A DNA stretch of 64,000 nucleotides from SZAS-79 sp963844255. Lineage in GTDB: Bacteria > Pseudomonadota > Gammaproteobacteria > Burkholderiales > SG8-39. The stretch is from contig CAWJNP010000024.1 in NCBI GenBank assembly GCA_963844255.1, positions 1 to 64,000 on the forward strand, given 5' to 3'. The notes below the pieces were generated by a model. It did not search any database and had not been told where the DNA came from. It worked only from the letters and a program-made list of their open reading frames with translations. A program made the translations under genes and the position numbers. Each line of letters opens with the position of its first letter. Positions within the stretch are counted from its first letter, which is position 1. Shown in pieces: positions 35,705-43,366 of this stretch.

Positions 35705-37405
35705 TCAGCTCAGTCCCCAGAGCGTGGACAGATACTTCCAGTTGATGAAGTAATACAGCACGAAGGCGACGAGGAACACCATTGCCAGCGCGAAGGTTCC
35801 GGGGGCGGCAAAGCCCATCGAACCGTAACTCTGCACCACCGCAGAGGGCGCAGTCGGCGGGATCGGGGTGAATTTCGCACTCTCGGCGCCCTTGTCCAGG
35901 CGCTTGCCCCACAGGATCGACCCGACGGTGATGTAGATGTAGATCGCGCCGCCCACGATCGCCGCGATGCCCGCGATGCCGACCAGCCCCATCATCAGGT
36001 ACGCCGCGCCCGGCCACTCGTAGGCCATCGGCGAACCGCTGAAGGCCATGTCCCAGTGACGCCGTGAGACGCCCAGCGTGCCAGCGCCCATCATCACCAG
36101 GCAGAAGAAGTACATCGAAAAACCGAAGAGATACGGCTGCCACCTGGCCAGTCCCGGGTTGATCATCTCGCGTCTGAAGAGGACCGGGATCAGGAAGTAG
36201 GTCAGCGCCATGAACGACAGCGTCGTGCCCACGACCACCGTCGCATGGAAGTGCCCCGGCACGTAGATCGTGTTGTGGATGATCATGTTCAACTGCTCGG
36301 TGCCCATCATCACGCCGGAGATGCCGCCGAGGAACCCGAAGCCGATGAGCGAAATGAACATCCCCGAGAACACCGGGTTGCCCCACGGCGCCTTCCTCAG
36401 CCACTCGAACAGGCCCTTGGTGTAGCCCTTCTGGCGCTGCGCCACTTCGATCGCACCCGGGATGGTCAGTCCGTGGATCATCGAGGCCAGCACGGCGAAG
36501 TACATGAAGTAGCTGGTGTTGACGACTTTCCACGCGGTGGAGAGGCCGGGGTCGGCGAGCAGGTGGTGCGCGCTCGCCAGCTGCAGAAACAGGATGTAAA
36601 GCAGGAACGCCCCGCGGCTCACACGCTCCGACATCGGTTTGGCGCCGAACGCGATCGCCGCGATCGCATACCAGATCGAGATGTGCGCGGCGACGTTGAT
36701 CTGCTGCGACGAGTGCCCGAAGGCCCACCAGATCGTGCGGTAGACGAGCGGGTCGACTTCCTTGACGACGCCCACCGACATCAGGAACGTCGGGATCAGG
36801 ATGATCGCGCCCGAGGTGATGGTGAACACCGCGATGATGCACGCGACGACCGCGCCGAAGGTGACCAGTGGTACCGAGCCCTGGTAGGTCTTGTCGCGCT
36901 TGGCGACGACCAGCGTTCCGAGGAAAACGAAGCAGCCGATCAGGGCGCCCACCGCGAACAGGATCAGCCCCAGGTAGAACGCGGGCGCCGCCATCATCGG
37001 CACGTAGGAGGTCATCATCACGCTCGAACTTCCCTGGTACACCGCGACGTTGTTGGTCACGGCACCGATCAGCATCAGCGCATACCCGAGCCAGGCCATG
37101 CGTGGCGTGGCCAGCCGGCAGCGCAGGAGCGTCGAGGCGCAGAAGTAGAGGACAGCGATCTCGAAGAAGATGATCCAGAAGATCAGCATGTCGATGCCGT
37201 GCGCGGTCAGCACCTGGTAGAAGGTGTCCGCCGCCAGCCAGTGGATCGCCGGCCAGCGCGTGAGCACCACGCCCACGGCGAGGATGCCGCCGAGCAGCAG
37301 GAACACGACCGCGGTGACCGCATTCGCAATCATCAGCTTCTCGGCCTGGTCCTCGAACTGCAGCCCCGACCGGGGGCAGGTCCGGTAAGTCGTTGTAGTG
37401 GACAT
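35705..37405 (-). CDS. heme-copper enzyme subunit I, CuA-type nitric oxide reductase-like (eNOR)
   Basis: A 566-residue, ~14-helix catalytic subunit. Heme and CuB ligands are in place: H69 (TAHGIDML), H231, the pair H280-H281 (ASAHHLLAD), and H385/H387 (VPGHFHAT). The oxidase motif HPEVY is replaced by HSSQQ, so the cross-linked tyrosine position is Gln235, and Glu370 (MMGTEQLNMIIH) sits before the helix-X histidines. Tyr loss with Gln and Glu near the site is the pattern described for eNOR-type NO reductases. Being in a nir island without norCB supports NO reduction, although annotation pipelines will call it cytochrome c oxidase. Spacing to subunit II is 15 nt. Confidence 0.78.
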   Translation of the reverse strand: MSTTTTYRTCPRSGLQFEDQAEKLMIANAVTAVVFLLLGGILAVGVVLTRWPAIHWLAADTFYQVLTAHGIDMLIFWIIFFEIAVLYFCASTLLRCRLATPRMAWLGYALMLIGAVTNNVAVYQGSSSVMMTSYVPMMAAPAFYLGLILFAVGALIGCFVFLGTLVVAKRDKTYQGSVPLVTFGAVVACIIAVFTITSGAIILIPTFLMSVGVVKEVDPLVYRTIWWAFGHSSQQINVAAHISIWYAIAAIAFGAKPMSERVSRGAFLLYILFLQLASAHHLLADPGLSTAWKVVNTSYFMYFAVLASMIHGLTIPGAIEVAQRQKGYTKGLFEWLRKAPWGNPVFSGMFISLIGFGFLGGISGVMMGTEQLNMIIHNTIYVPGHFHATVVVGTTLSFMALTYFLIPVLFRREMINPGLARWQPYLFGFSMYFFCLVMMGAGTLGVSRRHWDMAFSGSPMAYEWPGAAYLMMGLVGIAGIAAIVGGAIYIYITVGSILWGKRLDKGAESAKFTPIPPTAPSAVVQSYGSMGFAAPGTFALAMVFLVAFVLYYFINWKYLSTLWGLS

Positions 37406-37420
37406 TTTTTTCGCCCCCCC

Positions 37421-37960
37421 TTATTTCACGTAGAGACGGCTGACCATCGTGTGATGGTTGATGCCGCAGTACTCGTTGCACACGATGGAAAAACTTCCCG
37501 ACTGGTTCGGGGTCACGGTCACCACGTGCTCGTAACCCGGTACCACCTGGATGTTGATGTTGGCCGGCTGCAGCGAAAACCCGTGGTTGTAATCCATCGA
37601 GGTGAGATGCAGGCGGTAGGTCTTGCCCTTCTCGAGCTCGAGGATCGGCCACCAGCTCCACAGGCGCGCGATCAGGTACACGTCGGACCCTTCGGGCGGA
37701 TGCACCACCGGAATCTTGTCGTCGGTCTCGGTGCGCACCGTGTACTTGTCCACCACGGCCTGCGCCTTGGCGGCGAACATGTCCGGCTTGGTTCGGTAGG
37801 TTTCGGTGGAAAGGTTCTGCTTTCCGTAGATGTGCCAGCCGACCATCATGGCGAACATGATCAGGCACCACACCAGGGCGATTGCGATCCAGGTGCCCTC
37901 GACGCGGTCCAGCGGATGCTTCCACCAGAGTCGTTCGGCAGGCGGCAGTATTGCGCTCAT
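37421..37960 (-). CDS. CuA-containing subunit II of the heme-copper enzyme
   Basis: A 179-residue COX2-like subunit: one membrane helix (TWIAIALVWCLIMFAMMVGW) then a cupredoxin domain. The CuA ligands are complete: H126 (DYNHGFSL), C161, E163, C165, H169 and M172 (VCNEYCGINHHTM). It takes electrons from a soluble cytochrome c and passes them to subunit I. It is shorter than aa3 subunit II, like the ba3-type and eNOR-type subunits. It lies 12 nt after a small membrane protein gene. Confidence 0.88.
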   Translation of the reverse strand: MSAILPPAERLWWKHPLDRVEGTWIAIALVWCLIMFAMMVGWHIYGKQNLSTETYRTKPDMFAAKAQAVVDKYTVRTETDDKIPVVHPPEGSDVYLIARLWSWWPILELEKGKTYRLHLTSMDYNHGFSLQPANINIQVVPGYEHVVTVTPNQSGSFSIVCNEYCGINHHTMVSRLYVK

Positions 37961-37972
37961 GGGTTCATCCCC

Positions 37973-38128
37973 CTACCTGGCCAGCGGAACGGTGAGGATG
38001 TCGTACACGCCCCAGACGGTGTAGAGCACCATCGGAATCATCACGCCGAGAAACAGCAGCAGGAACGGGTTGTCCAGCAGTTGCTGCATCCAGGGAATGG
38101 GTTGGTTTTCCTCGCTGATCTGGCTCAT
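37973..38128 (-). CDS. small single-helix membrane subunit
   Basis: A 51-residue protein, MSQISEENQPIPWMQQLLDN followed by a hydrophobic helix (PFLLLFLGVMIPMVLYTVWG). The ATG at 38128 has a good GAGGAGG ribosome site just upstream. It is first in the operon, directly before subunit II, a place where CcoQ- or CbaD-like small subunits are often encoded. No homologue is recognised by sequence. Confidence 0.75.
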   Translation of the reverse strand: MSQISEENQPIPWMQQLLDNPFLLLFLGVMIPMVLYTVWGVYDILTVPLAR

Positions 38129-38209
38129 GGTGCCTCCTCGGTGTGTTCCGGCGTATGCGCGTGGTTTGCGCAGGCCGGCCCATCTTTGAGCGCGCAGGGG
38201 TCTGTTTCC

Positions 38210-38223
38210 TTGCTTTACATCAA
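38210..38223. promoter_or_regulatory. FNR-like box, proximal to the eNOR-like operon
   Basis: TTGCTTTACATCAA has a full right half-site and a partial left half-site of the FNR/Dnr consensus. It is 82 bp before the small-subunit start on the - strand. Confidence 0.55.
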
Positions 38224-38263
38224 AAAAATCGGGGCTCGGACGCGGCAGTGCCCTCGACACCGC

Positions 38264-38277
38264 TTGATTCACATCAA
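38264..38277. promoter_or_regulatory. perfect FNR/Dnr box between the eNOR-like operon and ctaA
   Basis: TTGATTCACATCAA matches TTGAT-N4-ATCAA exactly and lies 54 bp before the ctaA start on the + strand, in the 203-bp divergent region. It places the heme-copper operon and heme A synthesis in the denitrification regulon. Confidence 0.82.
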
Positions 38278-38331
38278 GGGCCACACAACCCGGCGACCGC
38301 ACCATTGCGCCCATCGCATCGAGGAAAAGAC

Positions 38332-39354
38332 GTGGTCGCGTCCGTGTATTCATCCAGCCCGCGCCAGGTCGCCTGGTGGCTCATTGCCTGTGCCGCACTG
38401 GTATTTGCAATCATCGTGATCGGAGGCGCGACCCGGCTCACGCATTCGGGACTGTCGATCGTCGAATGGCAACCCCTCGTCGGCACGATTCCCCCTCTGT
38501 CGCAGGCCGACTGGGAGGCGTCCTTTGCCGGCTATCGGGCGACGCCGGAATTCCGGCTGGTCAATTTCGACATCGACCTCGAGGGCTACAAACGCATCTT
38601 CTGGCTGGAGTATTTCCACCGCCTGCTCGGCCGCCTGACCGGGATGGTGTTCCTGCTGCCCCTCATCTGGTTCATCGTTCGCGGCATGGTCCGTGGCGCG
38701 CTTGCGTGGCGCCTCGCGGGGATCTTCCTGCTCGGCGCGCTGCAGGGCGCGATGGGCTGGTACATGGTGAAGAGCGGCCTGGTGGACGACCCGCGCGTGA
38801 GCCACTTCCGGTTGACCGCGCACCTGGGGCTGGCATTCGTGATTTTCGCCGCGCAACTCTGGACCGCGCTCGACCTGCTTTCCCCGTCGCGCACCGGCGC
38901 CCTTCCGGCGTCGCATGCACGCCTGCGATCATTTGCGCGTTCGGTCTGTGTCGTGGTCTTCGCGATGGTGCTCAGCGGCGGAATGGTGGCCGGAATCCGT
39001 GCCGGCTACGCCTACAACACCTTTCCCCTGATGAACGGACAACTCGTGCCGTCCGAAATCCTGCTGATCGATCCCTGGTACCTGAACTTCTTCTACAACA
39101 TGGCCACGGTGCAGTTCGTGCATCGTTCGATCGCCTGGCTGCTGATGCTGCTGGTCCCGCTCCTGTGGTGGCAGGCCCGCAGCGCGGCGGCGACCCGGCG
39201 TTCCGCGCATGTGCTGCTGTGGGCGCTCGGCGTGCAGGTGGCGCTGGGCATCACCACGCTCCTGATGCATGTCCCGATCCCGCTCGCCTCTGCCCACCAG
39301 GCCGGCGCGGTCCTCGTATTCGCCGCTTCCCTGTGGGTGGCGCATGAAGCCTGA
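38332..39354 (+). CDS. ctaA: heme A synthase (COX15/CtaA family)
   Basis: A 340-residue eight-helix protein. The family start IIVIGGATRLTHSGLSIVEWQP is present, with heme-ligand histidines in LEYFHRLLGRLTG, FRLTAHLGLAF, VQFVHRSIAWLL and ASAHQAGAVLV. It oxidises heme O to heme A. Start GTG 38332 follows GAGGAAAAG by a normal spacing. It diverges from the eNOR-like operon over two FNR-like boxes and overlaps the next gene by 11 bp. Confidence 0.92.
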   Translation: MVASVYSSSPRQVAWWLIACAALVFAIIVIGGATRLTHSGLSIVEWQPLVGTIPPLSQADWEASFAGYRATPEFRLVNFDIDLEGYKRIFWLEYFHRLLGRLTGMVFLLPLIWFIVRGMVRGALAWRLAGIFLLGALQGAMGWYMVKSGLVDDPRVSHFRLTAHLGLAFVIFAAQLWTALDLLSPSRTGALPASHARLRSFARSVCVVVFAMVLSGGMVAGIRAGYAYNTFPLMNGQLVPSEILLIDPWYLNFFYNMATVQFVHRSIAWLLMLLVPLLWWQARSAAATRRSAHVLLWALGVQVALGITTLLMHVPIPLASAHQAGAVLVFAASLWVAHEA

Positions 39355-40105
39355 AAACCGCTGGATTGTGCGCCTGGCCCTTGCCGGCTTTGTGCTGGTC
39401 CTCACGATCGTCGCCTCGAGCGCCTTCATCCGGCTGAGCGCGGGGGTACCGGAAGCCTCCGTGGCGGCGATCGAAGCCGCGCGCATTGCACACCGGGTTT
39501 CGGCTTCGATCGCGGGGATCCTCGTGCTGCTGGTCGCCGGACTGGTGCTGACGCGCGACCGCATCCGCCTCCCGGACGGCGCGCTCGCCGTCGTAACGCT
39601 CGTCGTGATGCTCGCGCTCGCATGGATCGGACGTTACTCGGGACCCGATGCGCCCGCTGCGGTCCTGGTATCGAACCTGATCGGCGGCCTCACGCTGTCG
39701 AGCCTGCTGTGGGCGGTCGCGGCACGGCAGTCGACCGCAGACGCACCGGCCGCCCCCGCACCCCGCGCCGCGCTCGCCTTCGTCACGCTGTTCGTAGTGA
39801 CGCTGCAGGCGACGACCGGGGCCATGGCGGTGACCGAATTCGCCAAAATCGGGCCTGTACATCATTGGACGGGAATCGTCGCGTTTGCCTTGTGCGCATG
39901 GCTCGGTACGCGGCTGGCGCGCTCGCCTGCGATGCGGCTTACCGGCTGCGCGATTCTCGTACTGGCCGTGTCCCAGGCCGCCCTCGGCATTTCGGCGCTC
40001 GCACTGTCGCTGCCGCTGTGGCTGGTGCTTGCGCACAACGTGGGCGCCGCATTGTTGCTCGCGGCACTGGTGCAGTCCGTGGTCACGGCCGGAACACCCG
40101 CCTAG
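39344..40105 (+). CDS. CtaA/COX15-like membrane protein
   Basis: A 253-residue protein with about eight helices and scattered histidines at helix ends (ARIAHRVSASIAG, VHHWTGIVAFAL, LAHNVGAALL). The N-terminal FVLVLTIVASSAFIRLSAGV echoes the CtaA start IGGATRLTHSGL, so it looks like a degenerate paralogue. It is translationally coupled to ctaA (ATG 39344 inside ctaA). It may be a partner in heme A synthesis or a heme shuttle (inference). Its stop overlaps the convergent NnrS-like gene by 4 bp. Confidence 0.72.
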   Translation: MKPENRWIVRLALAGFVLVLTIVASSAFIRLSAGVPEASVAAIEAARIAHRVSASIAGILVLLVAGLVLTRDRIRLPDGALAVVTLVVMLALAWIGRYSGPDAPAAVLVSNLIGGLTLSSLLWAVAARQSTADAPAAPAPRAALAFVTLFVVTLQATTGAMAVTEFAKIGPVHHWTGIVAFALCAWLGTRLARSPAMRLTGCAILVLAVSQAALGISALALSLPLWLVLAHNVGAALLLAALVQSVVTAGTPA

Positions 40106-41162
40106 GACGAACGCTGCGCGACCCGCTGCCCGCGCAGCACGGCGACAATCATCGTGACGATGAATACCGCGATCGCGATCGCATTCCCCGCACCGCTGAG
40201 TTGCCGCCCTTCGACAAATCCGGACAGATCGACCGTCACGCGCCAGGCGAGGCTGGCGTGCAGCAGCGTGAGCGGGGCGTAGAAGACCGGATGGTAGGGC
40301 AGCGCACGCCGAAAACCGCGGGCACGATGATCGGCGCATGCCCGAACACCATCGAAAACACGAAACCGAGGAACACCGCGTGCAGTGCGGCGTCATACGC
40401 GAGGCGTCCAGGCTGCATCTCGACGCCGGCAAGAATGATCACCGACGCGATCGCCAGCCACGCGTATCCGCAGAGCAGGCAGGCGGCGATATACCGCGTC
40501 AGCCCGCTGCCGCGTATCGTGCGCAGCGCCACATCCTGCCGCGCGAGCCAGAGCGAGAGCGCCAGCAGGGCGGCACCGCTCGCCCACCAGCCCAGTACCG
40601 GCGCGACGACAAGGCCTGCCATGATCGCCACGAAGATCCGCCGTGCGACGGGCGAGGGCGGCATGAAACGTGACAGTTCGAGGCGCTCGCCGGCGATCGT
40701 CAGAACGAGAAAACCGATCCACCAGGGCGTCACCGAAAACAGTGGATGGCCTGCTGCAATCAACAGGATGCCGGCCAACCAGCTCGCCGCGCCCAGGGCC
40801 AGGCAGGCAGTGTGCGTCTGAGGCTGACGCCTCATCACGACGCAGGAGGCGACGAGAAAGATCGCGCTCCCCGCCAACATCAACAGGATCGCTGTCCCGC
40901 TGGCGCCCGCAACCATGGTCAGCCCGCCGGCCCCCGCAGCAAGCGGTGCGAGGTAGGCCCATGTCCTGCCCAGGGCGACTGCGCGCTCCAGGCTGATGAC
41001 CGTGCCGAAGAAGGCGCAGGCCATCAGCGGCCCGTGCCATGCCGCCAGTCCGTCTCCGGGCAGGTCGAGGTTCCAGCCGAGCCGCGCCAGGCCGGCGGCC
41101 ACCCCGAACACGAGACTGACGAATCCGGCGGCCAGCAGGGGCACGCGTGCTGCGGGCCTCAT
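40102..41162 (-). CDS. NnrS-like polytopic membrane protein, one base missing near 3' end
   Basis: About 353 residues with ~11 helices. It opens MRPAARVPLLAAGFVSLVFG and has WHGPLMACAFFGTVISLERA, HAPIIVPAVFG and conserved His residues at helix ends similar to NnrS family proteins. The main frame ends with unrelated RCPTIRSST; in the neighbouring frame the protein continues ALPYHPVFYAPLTLLHASLA and a last helix (AIAIAVFIVTMIVAVL), stopping at 40102. One base missing near 40305 explains it. It is last in sirB2-nnrS-MIP18-this gene, a set linked to NO stress and denitrification by context. Confidence 0.72.
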
Positions 41163-41186
41163 CGCCGGCTGCTCACTGGAAGCGGC

Positions 41187-41510
41187 TCATCGCCAACCGA
41201 AGAAGTTGCGCGCCTCTTCGGACATCATCTCGGGGGTCCACATCGGCTCCCAGACCAGTTCGATGTCGACCTGCCCCACCCGCGGATGCGCGCGCAGGAT
41301 GGCGCGCCGTGCCTCCTCCATGATCATGTCGCCCATCGGGCAGGCGGCCGAAGTCATGGTCATGCGCACGTGGATGCGACCGGGCTGCACTTCAATGTCA
41401 TAGACGAGCCCGAGTTCGACAATGTCCATCCCGGCCTCGGGGTCATCCACCGTCTTCAGCGCCGCGCGAACGCTGTCCGGCGTGGGCGTGTCTTCCGCTT
41501 CTGCACTCAT
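41187..41510 (-). CDS. MIP18/DUF59-family iron-sulfur assembly protein
   Basis: A 107-residue MIP18-like protein (SufT/PaaD relatives): TPDSVRAALKTVDDPEAGMD, IVELGLVYDIEVQ and the conserved MTSAACPMGDMI with Cys, then VDIELVWEPMWTPEMMSEEA. Such proteins help deliver iron-sulfur clusters, and members are regularly found beside nnrS and nor genes. It starts 75 nt after a possible micro-ORF and lies 24 nt before the NnrS-like gene. Confidence 0.83.
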   Translation of the reverse strand: MSAEAEDTPTPDSVRAALKTVDDPEAGMDIVELGLVYDIEVQPGRIHVRMTMTSAACPMGDMIMEEARRAILRAHPRVGQVDIELVWEPMWTPEMMSEEARNFFGWR

Positions 41511-41585
41511 ACGCCGAAGGTTAATTCCGGCGCGAAGCCGACGGCTTGATCCAGCGCAATGCGGGTCGAGTGGCCTTCGATGCCG

Positions 41586-41660
41586 CTATTGCTCCCATCC
41601 CTTCCTGGCGTCGTCGGGATCGAGACCTTCCAGAAGATCTCGCTCCTCGACTCGGTTCAC
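41586..41660 (-). CDS. possible 24-codon micro-ORF coupled to nnrS
   Basis: A GTG at 41660 overlaps the nnrS stop codon (GTGA) and opens a 24-residue frame rich in charged residues (NRVEERDLLEGLDPDDARK then GWEQ). The protein-like composition and coupling are suggestive, but the length allows chance. It is reported only as a candidate. Confidence 0.3.
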   Translation of the reverse strand: MNRVEERDLLEGLDPDDARKGWEQ

Positions 41661-42862
41661 AGCGGGCGCGGCCGCAGAAGAAATCTGCCGTACACGAGTG
41701 CGAACAGACCGAAAGCCCCGCTCCAGGCCGCACCCGCGGCCCAGGTCAGGTTCATCGCGTCCGCCCCAGCCAGCGGCGCAGCCAGGCGTAGCAGCGCGGC
41801 CAGGGTGACCAGCGCATAGATGGCCTGCGTACCGCGCCCCGCGACGAGCGCCTGCCCGCTGTGCCCGAGGGTGGCGCGGGTCATCACGGCGAGCGTCATC
41901 GTTCCGATTGCACCGGCGGTCAGCGCATGCAGGGCCGTGGTGGATGGCAGGAGCGGATGCAGGCCGTTGAAGCCGAGCAGCAGCAGGCCCAGCGCAAGCC
42001 AGCCGTAGCCCAGATGCAGGATGAACACCAGCGGCTCGCGCAGCGTCGCCAGCCCGCACCAGCGCGAGAGTCGCATGGCGGCGGCCGTGCCCGCGGCGAG
42101 TACGAACCAGGGCGTGGCGCTGCCTGCAGGGGCGATCATCCAGGCCGCAAGGCCCGCCGCCGTGACCAGCAGGGCCGCGAGGTCGAAGCGTCCGATCGGC
42201 GCCGGCAGGCGGCCCTTTGGACGCACTTTGGCGAGCCAGTTGCGCGTAAAGCTGGGGACGATGCGGCCGCCGACCAGGGCAATCAGCATCAGGATCGTGG
42301 CCAGTCCCAGCCGGTTGCCGAGCTCCGCCGTCGACGCCATTCCGAGGATCTGGAGATGGACCAGCAGGTTGCCCGCAAACAGGAACGCGAGCGCAACCAG
42401 CATTGGCAGGTTCTTCCAGTTGCGTCCGGCGATCAGTTCCCGCGCGACGACACCGGCAAATGCGAGCGGAAACGCGAGGTCGACAAGCGCCGCCGTGGTC
42501 GCGCCGAGCGTGCCCGAAAAAAGTACCGCGGCGCGCCCCGCCAGCCAGAGGCCGGCGAGCATCGCGAGCGGCGCGCCGCGCACGGGCAGGCGGCCGGTCC
42601 AGTTCGGGATCGCTGTCAGAAGGAATCCGGCAACCGTCGCGGCCGCATAGCCGTAGATCATCTCGTGCACGTGCCAGACCACCGGCGGAAGTGCGCTCGG
42701 CAACACGACCTGCCCGGTATAGACGCACAACCAGACCGGGAGCGCGAGCGCCGACCAGAGCGCGGAGAGCAGGAAGAACGGCCGGAACCCGGCGGAAAAC
42801 AGTGTCAACCCGGGGCTGGGCGCCGGCTTTGCGGAGTGGTCCACGATCGTAGTGAGCGCCAT
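41657..42862 (-). CDS. nnrS: NnrS family membrane protein
   Basis: A 401-residue, 12-helix heme- and copper-containing membrane protein family linked to NO tolerance in denitrifiers. Family hallmarks are FSAGFRPFFLLSALWSAL, VVWHVHEMIYGYAAATVAGF, LLTAIPNWTGRLPVRG, GGRIVPSFTRNWL and HALTAGAIGTMTLAVMTRATL. ATG 42862 is at the family start. It is second in an operon after sirB2. Confidence 0.92.
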   Translation of the reverse strand: MALTTIVDHSAKPAPSPGLTLFSAGFRPFFLLSALWSALALPVWLCVYTGQVVLPSALPPVVWHVHEMIYGYAAATVAGFLLTAIPNWTGRLPVRGAPLAMLAGLWLAGRAAVLFSGTLGATTAALVDLAFPLAFAGVVARELIAGRNWKNLPMLVALAFLFAGNLLVHLQILGMASTAELGNRLGLATILMLIALVGGRIVPSFTRNWLAKVRPKGRLPAPIGRFDLAALLVTAAGLAAWMIAPAGSATPWFVLAAGTAAAMRLSRWCGLATLREPLVFILHLGYGWLALGLLLLGFNGLHPLLPSTTALHALTAGAIGTMTLAVMTRATLGHSGQALVAGRGTQAIYALVTLAALLRLAAPLAGADAMNLTWAAGAAWSGAFGLFALVYGRFLLRPRPL

Positions 42863-42873
42863 GGGCTTGTCCT

Positions 42874-43272
42874 TCAGCCGAGCAACCCGAACGCACCGGC
42901 CGGCGTGCGCAGGACGGCGACCGAAACAATATAGGCGAAGGTTGCAAGCGCCAGCACGAACGCCACCGCGCGCACCCGCCGCGTGCGCCCGCGCGAGAGC
43001 GCGACGCTGCCGAGCGCGATGTAGGCGAACAGCGCGAGTACCTTGGCCGTCAGCCAGGACTGCACGAACGGAACCTGGGCCGAGCGCCAGGCCAGCAGCA
43101 GCGCACTGGCGAGCAGGACCGTGTCGACCACGTGCGGCGCGATGCGCACGAAACGCGCACGCAGCAGCGGCGAATCGCCGAGCATCAGCGTGCCGCGCGC
43201 AACGAAGCCGGCGATGCTCAGCATCGCGCATCCGACGTGGATCGCTTTCAGTATCGCGTAGTCTGCACCCAT
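42874..43272 (-). CDS. SirB2-like membrane protein
   Basis: A 132-residue protein with four helices: YAILKAIHVGCAMLSIAGFV, an Arg-rich loop (RFVRIAPHVVDTVLLASALLL), LTAKVLALFAYIALGSVAL and a last helix (AVAFVLALATFAYIVSVAVL). The K-x-I-H start, APHVVDT and WLTAKVLAL patterns are those of SirB2. The role is not established; its place before nnrS suggests a link to denitrification. The upstream 100 bases carry the long inverted repeat at 43329-43352. Confidence 0.8.
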   Translation of the reverse strand: MGADYAILKAIHVGCAMLSIAGFVARGTLMLGDSPLLRARFVRIAPHVVDTVLLASALLLAWRSAQVPFVQSWLTAKVLALFAYIALGSVALSRGRTRRVRAVAFVLALATFAYIVSVAVLRTPAGAFGLLG

Positions 43273-43328
43273 AGATTCTTTAACTTTCTCCTGGCGAAGT
43301 CACCGTCTGGAGCGGCCTTCAGGTCAAC

Positions 43329-43352
43329 TTGTGTATCGATACAGATACACAA
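43329..43352. promoter_or_regulatory. 24-bp perfect inverted repeat upstream of sirB2-nnrS
   Basis: Arms TTGTGTATC (43329-43337) and GATACACAA (43344-43352) flank GATACA. The inner GTATC-N6-GATAC is the same as in the nirS control region, and the ~20 bp to its left (TCTGGAGCGGCCTTCAGGTC at 43305-43324) also resembles that region. It lies 57 bp before the sirB2 start. Confidence 0.6.
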
Positions 43353-43366
43353 CAGAGGATCGGGCG

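Noticed and set aside
36245..38419. A 724-codon + strand frame opposite the heme-copper operon
   Set aside because: It is charged low-complexity sequence (HHRD/EQ-rich) opposite clear membrane protein genes.
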